Below, one piece after another: positions 1-6,954 of a stretch of 64,000 nucleotides of DNA (within the stretch, counting starts at the first letter, position 1; every line of letters starts with the position of its first letter). The position numbers were made by a program, and so were the translations under genes. Origin of the DNA: Motilibacter aurantiacus (lineage in GTDB: Bacteria; Actinomycetota; Actinomycetes; Motilibacterales; Motilibacteraceae); assembly GCF_011250645.1 (NCBI RefSeq), contig NZ_JAANNO010000007.1, positions 70,635-134,634 on the forward strand. The letters are read 5' to 3'. Under the pieces are notes generated by a model, which saw nothing but the letters and a program-made list of their open reading frames with translations, was not told the DNA's origin and made no database searches.

Positions 1-26
1 GCGCACGACAGGAGCGCACGCGACAA

Positions 27-57
27 GAGCCGTGCACCCCCGGATGGTGCACGGCTC
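27..57. terminator. Terminator hairpin beyond the LuxR regulator gene
   Basis: A perfect 12-bp inverted repeat (GAGCCGTGCACC / GGTGCACGGCTC) with a 7-nt loop lies 16 bp beyond the stop codon of the minus-strand response regulator. There is no long T-run, which is common for terminators in very GC-rich actinobacteria. The role is inferred from structure and position. Confidence 0.7.
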
Positions 58-72
58 CGTCGACGGCTGTGG

Positions 73-741
73 CTACCGGCCGGCGCGCGCCACGTGCTTG
101 GTCGCGAAGATGGCGGCCTGCGTACGGCTCTCGAGGCCGAGCTTGCCGAGCAGGTTCGACACGTGGTTCTTGACCGTCTTCTCGGCGAGCGTCAGCCGCT
201 CGGCGATCTGCCGGTTCGTCATGCCTTCGGCGATGTGAGCGAGGATCCGGCGCTCCTGCTCGGTGAGGCTGGCCAGGCGGTCCGGGCGCCCCCCGCCGCG
301 CAGCCGCTCCAGCACGCGCGCGGTCACAGCGGGGTCGAGCAGGGATTGGCCGGCGGCGACGCGGTGCACCGCGTCGACCAGGTCGTCGCCGCGCATCTGC
401 TTGAGCAGGTAGCCCGAGGCCCCGGCCGTGATGGCGGCGAAGAGCGCCTCGTCGTCGTCGTACGAGGTCAGGATGAGGACGCGGACGCGCGGGTCTGCGG
501 AGCGGACGTCGCGGGCGACCTCCACGCCGCTGCCGTCGGGCAGCCGGCCGTCGAGCACGGCGACGTCCGGCCGGACCGCGAGGATGCCCGCGCGCGCCTC
601 GGCCGCGGTACCGGCCTCGCCGACGACCGCGATGCGCGGGTCGCTCTCGAGCAGGTCGCGCAGCCCGCGGCGCACGATCTCGTGGTCGTCGAGCAGGAAG
701 ACCCGCACCTGGTGCATCGGATCGGTCGCGCCCACGGTCAT
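73..741 (-). CDS. NarL/LuxR-family two-component response regulator
   Basis: Predicted 222-aa DNA-binding response regulator. Residues about 10-128 form a receiver domain with the acidic pair D18-D19, the likely phospho-acceptor D64 (in AVLDGRLPDG) and the conserved Lys of GYLLKQ. Residues about 155-210 form a LuxR-type helix-turn-helix (LTEQERRILAHIAEGMTNRQ, followed by KTVKNHVSNLLGKLGL). I chose the ATG at 741 because GGGAGA lies just upstream and the receiver fold starts soon after; the open frame extends to 915 but that part has no conserved content. No histidine kinase is present next to it in this window, so its partner and targets are unknown. A hairpin follows the stop codon. Confidence 0.92.
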   Translation of the reverse strand: MTVGATDPMHQVRVFLLDDHEIVRRGLRDLLESDPRIAVVGEAGTAAEARAGILAVRPDVAVLDGRLPDGSGVEVARDVRSADPRVRVLILTSYDDDEALFAAITAGASGYLLKQMRGDDLVDAVHRVAAGQSLLDPAVTARVLERLRGGGRPDRLASLTEQERRILAHIAEGMTNRQIAERLTLAEKTVKNHVSNLLGKLGLESRTQAAIFATKHVARAGR

Positions 742-882
742 GTCGTCTCTCCCGTCCACGTCGGGGCTCTCCCTCCGCTGCCTGCGCCATCGGCACGGCG
801 CGGGCGCAGCTTGAGCCGACCGGGGGACCGGCGTCGCACGGCAGGGGCACGTGCAGCGGGCCACGTGTATGCGGACAAAGCA

Positions 883-923
883 GACGGCCCATGCCTCGGG
901 GAGTCCCCGGGGCACGGGCCGTC
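883..923 (-). terminator. Probable terminator of tRNA-Ser(GCU)
   Basis: The arms GACGGCCC (883-890) and GGGCCGTC (916-923) bracket further pairing (ATGCC / GGCAC and TCGGGGA / CCCCGGG), giving a long GC hairpin immediately 3' of the minus-strand tRNA. On the minus strand it is followed by TGCTTTG. It fits an intrinsic terminator for the tRNA transcript. Confidence 0.7.
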
Positions 924-929
924 CGTTGC

Positions 930-1019
930 GGAGGCGGCGGGATTTGAACCCGCGAGAGGGTTTTTGCCCTCAACCCGCTTAGCAGGCGGGCGCCATAGAC
1001 CGGACTAGGCGACGCCTCC
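930..1019 (-). tRNA. tRNA-Ser (anticodon GCU)
   Basis: A 90-nt class II tRNA with a long variable arm. On the minus strand the acceptor stem GGAGGCG pairs with CGCCTCC at the 3' end. The D-arm, the anticodon stem CCCGC / GCGGG with loop CTGCTAA (anticodon GCT, reading AGC and AGU), the variable stem GAGGG / CCCTC and the T-arm with GGTTCAAATCC are all visible. The discriminator base is G, as expected for tRNA-Ser. CCA is not encoded. Confidence 0.97.
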
Positions 1020-1169
1020 AGCAGGGACGAGCGTAGCGGCCCTGGCCGTACGAGCCAAAGCGGGGAGGGCCGGAGCGGCGTTCGGCCGTTGGAGGTGCGC
1101 TCCGGCACGCAGTCTCAGGTCCCACCGCGGGCGGTCGACTCTGGACTCGTGAGCGAGGAACCGGGCACG

Positions 1170-3848
1170 ATGGCGCAGGGCCTTCCCCTCGCCTCCCCCG
1201 ACGTCCCCGTCGAGCGCCTCCCCGCCGTCGTGGCCGCGCTGCGCGAGGTCGCGTGCGCCGCCGCGGACCCGGACGTGCTGTTCGACCTCGCCGCCCGCAT
1301 CGTGCGCGGCCTGCTCGCGGCGGACACCGTCATCGTGGGCGTGCCGCAGGGCGACCAGTGCGTGCTGCGGGCGGGGGTCGGCGTGCCCGAGGGGCTCGAC
1401 ACCAGCATCCCGCTGGCCGGCACGACCGCCGGTGAGGCGCTCTCCACCCGCCGCCCGGTCCTCGTGTCCGACGCCTACTCCGGCGACGAGCCCACCCTGC
1501 CCGAGCTGAACCGCCGGTTCGGCCTGCGCTCGTCGGTGGTCGTCCCGCTGCTGGACAACGGCCGCGCCTTCGCCTGCCTCTCGGCGATCTCCCACCGGTC
1601 GGGGGCGTTCGACGAGAGCGACCTCGCCGTGCTGGCCCTCGTCACGGACGTGCTCTCCTCGCGCATGGCGCATGCGGTCGCGCTCTCCGAGCGCAGCCTC
1701 GCCTCGTCGGCGCTGCGTACGACCACCCAGCGGCTGCGCGCGGCCCAGGAGCTCAGCGGGCTGGGCCTGTGGTCCTGGCGCATGTCGACCCGCGAGCTGA
1801 CGGTCGACGCGAAGATGCACGCCCTGCTCGGGCTGTCGCCGGAGGAGGAGGTCACGGTCGAGCGGGTCTTCGACCGGCTGCACCCGGCTGACGCTCTCGC
1901 CGCGCGGCAGCTCGCGGGCTCCTGCCTGCAGGGCACCCCCGGCCAGGGGGTCGTCCGGGTCCCGCAGCCGGACGGCAGCGCCCGCTGGCTGGCCTTCTGG
2001 TCCGACGTCAGCCTGGCCCCCGACGGCACCCCCGACGGTGTCTGGGGCGTCATGCAGAACGTGACCGAACGCGAGGAGGCCGCCGCTGCCCTGCGCACGT
2101 CCGAGGAGCACTTCCGGCTCTCCTTCGACGGCGCGCCGGTCGGCATGCTGCTCGTGGGGCTGCGAGGGGAGCGCCACGGCGCCATCCTGCGCGCCAACCC
2201 CGCCTGGTGCGCGATGCTCGGGCTGTCGGAGGAGGAGAGCCGCGCGCTCGCGCCGGGCGAGCTGATGCCACCGGCGCACCGGGAGAGCACGCTCGACGCC
2301 CTGCACCGCATGGAGCAGGGCGAGCTGACGCGGGGCACCGCCGAGATGCGGATGCGCCACCGCGACGGCCACGAGGTGGACGTGCGGCTGGAGGCCGCCG
2401 TCGCGCCGGACGCCCAGGGACGCCCGCTCTACGCCGTCTGCTTCGTGCAGGACCTGACCGAGCAGCGCCGGACGCAGGCCGAGCTCGAGCGGCTCGCCCT
2501 GTACGACACCCTGACCGGGCTGGCGAACCGGGCCCTGCTCATGCGGCGGCTCGAGGAGACGCTCGCGGACCACGCCCGGTCCGGCGGGTGCCTCGCGCTG
2601 CTCATGCTCGACCTGGACCGCTTCAAGCTCATCAACGACAGCCTGGGCCACCATTTGGGCGACCAGCTCCTGGTGGAGGCCGGGGGCCGGCTCGCGGGCA
2701 CCTGCCGCTCCGACGCGACCGTGGCCCGGCTGGGCGGCGACGAGTTCGTCGTGCTGCTGCCCGACGTCGACGGCCCGGGCGGGGCGGCCGCGCTCGCCCG
2801 CCGCGTGCTCGAGGTGCTGCGGGCGCCGTACGACACCCGGGACGGGGTCACCCTCGTCACCAGCGCGAGCATCGGCGTGAGCACCTGCGAGGACGGGCAG
2901 CGCTCGGCCGCGGAGCTGTTCCGGGAGGCCGACCTGGCGCTGTACCGCGCGAAGGAGAACGGCCGCGACCGGTTCGCGCTGTTCGACGCGGAGCTGCGCC
3001 AGGAGGTGGACGAGCGGCTGGGCGCCGAGCAGACCCTGCGCCGCGCGCTGGACGAGCGCCGGCTCGTGCTGCTCTACCAGCCCGTCGTCAGTCTCGTCGA
3101 CGGATCGGTCCGAGCCGTCGAGGCGCTGGTCCGCATCGACGAGCCGGGGCGCGGCCTGCTGCCCCCCGCCGCGTTCATCGAGGTCGCCGAGGAGAGCGGC
3201 CTGATCGCCGAGCTCGACGGCCAGGTGCTGGAGGCGGCCGCCGAGCAGGTCGCCGCGTGGCGTGCGGCCGGGTGCACCACACGGGTCGGGGTGAACGTGT
3301 CCCCCCGCTCGCTGCAGCTGCCGCACTACGGACGCCGGTTCGAGCAGGCGCTGCTGCGCCATCCTGCGGCCAAGGGCGAGCTGCTCGTCGAGCTGACCGA
3401 GCGCAGCCTCCTCGGAGGCAGCGCGGTCGTGGAGCAGTCCCTGCGCCGGCTGCGCGAGCTCGGGGCGCACATGGCCGTCGACGACTTCGGGACGGGCTAC
3501 TCGGCCCTGGCGTACCTCGGCCGCTTCGAGCTCGATGCGCTGAAGATCGACCGGTCGTTCGTGTCCCGGCTCGGCACCCGGCAGGGGGACGCGGTCGTCG
3601 CGGCCGTCATCGACCTCGCGCACGCGCACGACCTCGTCGTCGTCGCCGAGGGCGTGGAGACGTACGGCCAGGCGGCCCTGCTGCGCGCCATGGGCTGCGA
3701 CCGGGCGCAGGGCTACCTGTTCGGCCGCCCGATGCCCGCCGCGGGGGTGCCCGCGGTCCGGTCGGTCACGCTCGAGCCGCCGGACCTCGAGCCCACCGCG
3801 CTGCCCGTCATCGGCGCGGCGCCGCTGCCGACCCGCCGGGCGGGCTGA
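1170..3848 (+). CDS. GAF-PAS-PAS-GGDEF-EAL c-di-GMP signalling protein
   Basis: An 892-aa soluble multi-domain protein. An N-terminal GAF domain (about 15-165) is followed by two PAS domains (about 190-300 and 315-430), a GGDEF diguanylate cyclase domain with intact RLGGDEF at about 519-525, and an EAL phosphodiesterase domain with EALVR at about 650 plus the DDFGTGYSAL and KIDRSF motifs. Both catalytic signatures are intact, so it could make or degrade c-di-GMP. The cyclase lacks the RxxD inhibitory site found six residues before GGDEF in some family members. I chose the ATG at 1170 because GAGGAA lies 9 nt upstream; a GTG at 1149 and a TTG at 1089 are in frame. No membrane segments are seen, so input should be cytoplasmic. 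Confidence 0.93.
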   Translation: MAQGLPLASPDVPVERLPAVVAALREVACAAADPDVLFDLAARIVRGLLAADTVIVGVPQGDQCVLRAGVGVPEGLDTSIPLAGTTAGEALSTRRPVLVSDAYSGDEPTLPELNRRFGLRSSVVVPLLDNGRAFACLSAISHRSGAFDESDLAVLALVTDVLSSRMAHAVALSERSLASSALRTTTQRLRAAQELSGLGLWSWRMSTRELTVDAKMHALLGLSPEEEVTVERVFDRLHPADALAARQLAGSCLQGTPGQGVVRVPQPDGSARWLAFWSDVSLAPDGTPDGVWGVMQNVTEREEAAAALRTSEEHFRLSFDGAPVGMLLVGLRGERHGAILRANPAWCAMLGLSEEESRALAPGELMPPAHRESTLDALHRMEQGELTRGTAEMRMRHRDGHEVDVRLEAAVAPDAQGRPLYAVCFVQDLTEQRRTQAELERLALYDTLTGLANRALLMRRLEETLADHARSGGCLALLMLDLDRFKLINDSLGHHLGDQLLVEAGGRLAGTCRSDATVARLGGDEFVVLLPDVDGPGGAAALARRVLEVLRAPYDTRDGVTLVTSASIGVSTCEDGQRSAAELFREADLALYRAKENGRDRFALFDAELRQEVDERLGAEQTLRRALDERRLVLLYQPVVSLVDGSVRAVEALVRIDEPGRGLLPPAAFIEVAEESGLIAELDGQVLEAAAEQVAAWRAAGCTTRVGVNVSPRSLQLPHYGRRFEQALLRHPAAKGELLVELTERSLLGGSAVVEQSLRRLRELGAHMAVDDFGTGYSALAYLGRFELDALKIDRSFVSRLGTRQGDAVVAAVIDLAHAHDLVVVAEGVETYGQAALLRAMGCDRAQGYLFGRPMPAAGVPAVRSVTLEPPDLEPTALPVIGAAPLPTRRAG

Positions 3849-3858
3849 CCCGGCCCGC

Positions 3859-4383
3859 TCAGGCCGGAGGCTCGCCCCACGACGGCGTGCCCATCGCGTC
3901 GAGCAGCTTGCGCCGCACGCGCTTGGGCAGCCGGTCGACGTACACGATGCCGTCGAGGTGGTCGTACTCGTGCTGCAGGCAGCGCGCCAGCAGGCCGGTC
4001 CCCTCGACGCGCACCGGCTTGCCGAACTCGTCGAGCCCGCTGACCGCCGCCCACGCCGGGCGCGGCACGACGTTCCACACCCCGGGCACGGACAGGCAGC
4101 CCTCCTCGGACTCGTCGAGCTCACGCTCCGCCCCGACCTCCAGCACCGGGTTGACGAGCGTCGCGACGACGTTCTCCCCGTCGGCGCCGGGACAGTCGAT
4201 GACGAAGATGCGCAGCCCGACGCCGACCTGCGGCCCGGCGACGCCCACCCCGTCGGCCGCGGCCATGCTCGCCCGCATCCGCTCGGCGAGGGCCACGAGC
4301 TCGTCGTCGAACGTCTCGACGGGGCGGGCGGCGCGGTGCAGCACAGGGTTGCCGTAGCGGGTGATGAGCGGAGCGTCTGCCAT
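3859..4383 (-). CDS. def: Peptide deformylase
   Basis: A 174-aa metalloenzyme that removes the formyl group from the N-terminal methionine of new proteins. All three family motifs are present: GVGVAGPQVG near residue 45 (motif 1, with AG where AA is usual), EEGCLSVPG with the metal-binding Cys, and QHEYDHLDG with the two metal-binding His and the catalytic Glu. The ATG at 4383 gives the usual length. It is divergent from the ROK kinase gene (44 bp between the two starts) and its end lies only 10 bp from the end of the GGDEF-EAL gene, so the latter pair is convergent. Confidence 0.95.
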   Translation of the reverse strand: MADAPLITRYGNPVLHRAARPVETFDDELVALAERMRASMAAADGVGVAGPQVGVGLRIFVIDCPGADGENVVATLVNPVLEVGAERELDESEEGCLSVPGVWNVVPRPAWAAVSGLDEFGKPVRVEGTGLLARCLQHEYDHLDGIVYVDRLPKRVRRKLLDAMGTPSWGEPPA

Positions 4384-4427
4384 AGCGGACCAGGGTAGGG
4401 CGGGCCCGGCAGGGCAGGCTGTCCTCC

Positions 4428-5228
4428 GTGACCGCGACACCACCGGGGGGCCAGGACGGCCCCCGCACCCTCGTCGTCGACTGCGGGGGCACCGGCATCA
4501 AGGCGACGGTCCTCGGGCCCGACGGCCGCATGGTGGCCCCGCGCGTCCGGGTGCCGACGCCGTACCCCTGCCCGACCGACGTCTTCGTCGCGACGGTGGC
4601 CGGGCTGGCCGAGCAGCTGAGGCAGCCAGGGAAGTCGGGGAGCTCCGGGCAGTACGACCGGGTGTCCGTCGGGGTGCCCGGGGTCATCCGCAAGGGGCGT
4701 GTGCTGCACACCCCGCACTTCGTCACGGTGGGCGGGCCCTTCACCGAGCCGGACCCGCAGCTGGTCCGGCAGTGGCGGGGCTTCGACGTGGCGGCCGCGC
4801 TCGAGAAGGCACTGCTCGCCCCCGTACGCGCCGTCAACGACGCGGAGATGCAGGGCTGCGCCGTGGTGTCCGGGGTCGGGTTCGAGGTCGTCGTCACCCT
4901 CGGGACCGGCTTCGGCTTCGCGATGTTCGACGACGGGCGGCTGTTGCCGAAGGTGGAGATGTCCGCGCACCGGCTGAAGAAGGGCGAGTCCTACGACGAG
5001 CGGCTCGGCAACCTCACCCGTGCCCGCATCGGCCGCGAGCGGTGGAACGCCCGGGTCGCCGAGGCGGTCGAGGGCCTGCGGTGGGTGTTCTGGTGGGACC
5101 GGCTCTACGTCGGCGGCGGCAACACCCGGCATCTCACGGTCGACCTCGGGCCCGACGTCACCGTCGTGCCCAACCTTGCCGGTCTGCTCGGGGGCGCGCG
5201 GCTGTGGGACCCCGCGCACGAGGCCTGA
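4428..5228 (+). CDS. ROK-family sugar kinase, polyphosphate-glucokinase-like
   Basis: A 266-aa protein with the ASKHA phosphate-binding motif CGGTGIKATVLG near residues 21-32, a second glycine-rich motif LGTGFGFAMFDDG near 159-171, and VNDAEMQG near 137, whose Asp matches the catalytic base of ROK kinases. The length and layout resemble actinobacterial polyphosphate/ATP glucokinase. The zinc-binding Cys cluster of larger ROK proteins is missing. The sugar and the phosphate donor cannot be read from the sequence. The start is a GTG at 4428. A strong hairpin lies 30 bp past the stop codon. Confidence 0.75.
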   Translation: MTATPPGGQDGPRTLVVDCGGTGIKATVLGPDGRMVAPRVRVPTPYPCPTDVFVATVAGLAEQLRQPGKSGSSGQYDRVSVGVPGVIRKGRVLHTPHFVTVGGPFTEPDPQLVRQWRGFDVAAALEKALLAPVRAVNDAEMQGCAVVSGVGFEVVVTLGTGFGFAMFDDGRLLPKVEMSAHRLKKGESYDERLGNLTRARIGRERWNARVAEAVEGLRWVFWWDRLYVGGGNTRHLTVDLGPDVTVVPNLAGLLGGARLWDPAHEA

Positions 5229-5257
5229 CCCTCCCCCCTCCCCCCGGGACCGACGAC

Positions 5258-5323
5258 GAAGGGCCCCGCCGGCGCCCCATCACTCCCCTCCCACAGGTGA
5301 TGGCGCGGCCGCCGGGGCCCTTC
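5258..5323. terminator. Long bidirectional terminator hairpin
   Basis: The outer arms GAAGGGCCCC (5258-5267) and GGGGCCCTTC (5314-5323) are perfect complements, and the stem continues inward through GCCGGCGCCCCATCAC opposite GTGATGGCGCGGCCGC with few mismatches. It sits between the ROK kinase gene and a convergent small gene, so it can serve both. Confidence 0.8.
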
Positions 5324-5338
5324 ACGGCGCGGAGTCGG

Positions 5339-5599
5339 TCAGACCCGCAGCGGGACGGCGGGACGGGCCCGCCCGGACGTGGTGCCGCCGGGGACGGCGT
5401 AGCGGCAGAGGTGTACGCGGTGCTGCGCGTGCCCACCGGCGTCCGCCGGCAGGAGCGACGGGAGCGCTGTCGCCGGCCACACCGGACGGCCCACCGGGTG
5501 CGCGTGCATCAGCGGGAGCAGCATCGTCGTGCGCCGGGCGCCGCGGGGGCGCGAGCCGTTCGCGGCGGCGGCGTACGCGGGGCGGGCCTGGGGGCTCAT
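5339..5599 (-). CDS. Small hypothetical protein
   Basis: An 86-aa open frame with no family that I recognise. It is supported by an AAGGAG ribosome-binding site 6 nt before the ATG at 5599 and by the strong hairpin directly beyond its stop codon. The product is Pro/Ala/Arg-rich and weakly basic, has two Cys (one in HLCRY) and three His in its middle section, and shows no clear signal peptide or membrane helix. A perfect 8-4-8 palindrome lies about 70 bp upstream. Low sequence complexity makes a chance frame possible. Confidence 0.45.
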   Translation of the reverse strand: MSPQARPAYAAAANGSRPRGARRTTMLLPLMHAHPVGRPVWPATALPSLLPADAGGHAQHRVHLCRYAVPGGTTSGRARPAVPLRV

Positions 5600-5667
5600 C
5601 GGGGGCTCCTTCTCGGGCGAGCTCTTCGTCCTGACAGCGACCAGCCTGCTCCTCGCGGCAGTGGCCG

Positions 5668-5687
5668 TCTGTCAGCCGCCTGACAGA
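5668..5687. promoter_or_regulatory. Palindromic candidate operator TCTGTCAG-N4-CTGACAGA
   Basis: A perfect 8-bp inverted repeat with a 4-bp spacer, in the 223-bp region between the small minus-strand gene (start 5599) and the plus-strand reductase-like gene (start about 5823). The size and symmetry fit a dimeric repressor of the TetR or GntR type, or a small hairpin. No regulator gene of those families lies next to it, so the binding protein is unknown. Confidence 0.5.
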
Positions 5688-5822
5688 TGCACCGACGCGC
5701 TCGTGACATTCGTCCTCGCCGATGAGTTCTCGCCCCGCAGGCGGTCACCAGGTGGCGACGACCCACCCGAGGAAGGCGACGCCCATGCCCAGCTGGAGCA
5801 CGTCCCCCCGCGGCACGACGCC

Positions 5823-6374
5823 GTGCTGATCGTCTCGATGAGCGTCTCCGTGGACGGCTTCGTCTCCGACCGCCACGGCGACTTCGGGTGGAGCGCGCCC
5901 AGCGAGGAGGTGTTCGGCGTCCACCTCGAGGGGGTGCGGCAGCTCGGCGGCTACCTCTGCGGACGCCGGCTCTACGAGGCGATGCTGGTCTGGGAGACGG
6001 ACCCGTCGATGCGGGCGGACGAGCCGCGGGCGCAGTTCGCCGACGCCTGGTGCGCGCTGCCGAAGGTCGTCTTCAGCCGCACCCTCGACCGCGTGCAGGG
6101 GAACGCCCGGCTCGCCACCGCTCCCCTGGCCGAGGAGGTCGCAGCTGCCCTCGCCGCGACGGACCGGGACGTCTCGATCGGCGGCGCGGCACTGGCCGGG
6201 GCGGCCATCGAGCTCGACCTCGTCGACGAGCTGCGGATGTTCCGCTACCCGGTCCTCCTCGGCGGCGGCACCCCGCTCCTGCCGCCGGTCAGCGGGAGGC
6301 GCGCCCTGGCCCTGGTCGAGACGTCGGAGTACGGCTCGGGCGTGGTCCGGGAGCGCTACCGGCGCACCCGCTGA
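5823..6374 (+). CDS. Dihydrofolate reductase-like (RibD C-terminal fold) protein
   Basis: A predicted 183-aa protein of the DHFR/RibD-C reductase family, widespread in actinobacteria. The N-terminal signature SMSVDGFVSD-like strand (SMSVSVDGFVSDRHG), GGYLCGRRLYEAM, VVFSRTL and the C-terminal GGAALAGAAIELDLVDELRM and YPVLLGGGTPLLPP blocks are all present. Family members bind NADPH; the substrate here is unknown. The start is uncertain: GTG at 5823 gives the family-like N-terminus but lacks a good ribosome site, and the frame is open further upstream. Confidence 0.8.
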   Translation: MLIVSMSVSVDGFVSDRHGDFGWSAPSEEVFGVHLEGVRQLGGYLCGRRLYEAMLVWETDPSMRADEPRAQFADAWCALPKVVFSRTLDRVQGNARLATAPLAEEVAAALAATDRDVSIGGAALAGAAIELDLVDELRMFRYPVLLGGGTPLLPPVSGRRALALVETSEYGSGVVRERYRRTR

Positions 6375-6407
6375 CGCCGGTGGCGCGAACGATCCGGCCG
6401 CCCGGCC

Positions 6408-6884
6408 TCACCGCGGCTCCAGCAGCCCCGCCGCCGTCGCGGGCAGGCGCTGCAGCAGGGCCGTGTGCTCCTGATCGGTGAGCGACAGCACCAGCGAGCC
6501 GCCGGTGTCGCCCGCCCGGACGACCTCGTCCTCGTCGGCGGTGTAGGCCTCGCCGGCCGTCGTCCAGGCCGCGAGCTCGGCGAACGCGGAGGCCTGCCCC
6601 GGGTCCGAGACGTCGACGTCGACGCCGAGGTGCGGCCCGTCCGTACGCGGCAGCCGGCCCTCCTGGACCTGCGCCCGCGCGGCGGCGCGCAGCCGCTCGA
6701 GCGCGCCGGCCGCCTCCGCCGGCACGCTCCCGAGCGGCGGCTCGTCGATCCACGCGGTGGCCAGCACCGGCGCGAGCACGTCGAGCGCCGCGGAGACGAC
6801 GAGGGTGAGGGCGGCCCTGTCGGCGCCGGGGCGCAGGGCGTACGAGTGGCGGGGGGCTCCAGGGGCGTGGCGGGAGGGGCTCAC
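6408..6884 (-). CDS. Hypothetical actinobacterial protein
   Basis: A 158-aa protein of a family I do not recognise. It starts with GTG at 6884. The N-terminal half contains a hydrophobic stretch (LTLVVSAALDVLAPVLATAW) that could be amphipathic or a weak membrane segment. The C-terminal half is acidic (YTADEDEVV) and ends in a pattern of short strands (GGSLVLSLTDQEHTALLQRL). It is convergent with the DHFR-like gene (33 bp between their ends) and is followed on the same strand by nothing in this window. Confidence 0.55.
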   Translation of the reverse strand: MSPSRHAPGAPRHSYALRPGADRAALTLVVSAALDVLAPVLATAWIDEPPLGSVPAEAAGALERLRAAARAQVQEGRLPRTDGPHLGVDVDVSDPGQASAFAELAAWTTAGEAYTADEDEVVRAGDTGGSLVLSLTDQEHTALLQRLPATAAGLLEPR

Positions 6885-6954
6885 GAGCCGATCGTGCCAG
6901 CCGCCCGGCGGGCGCCCGGGACGGGGCCGTCACGAGCCGGGCCGCCGGCCCGGG

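Noticed and set aside
1005-5219. A 1,404-codon open frame on the minus strand
   Set aside because: It runs antisense to the GGDEF-EAL and ROK genes and through the deformylase gene in another frame. It is rich in Arg/Gly/Ala/Pro/His with no domain, as expected for the open antisense frame of very GC-rich DNA.
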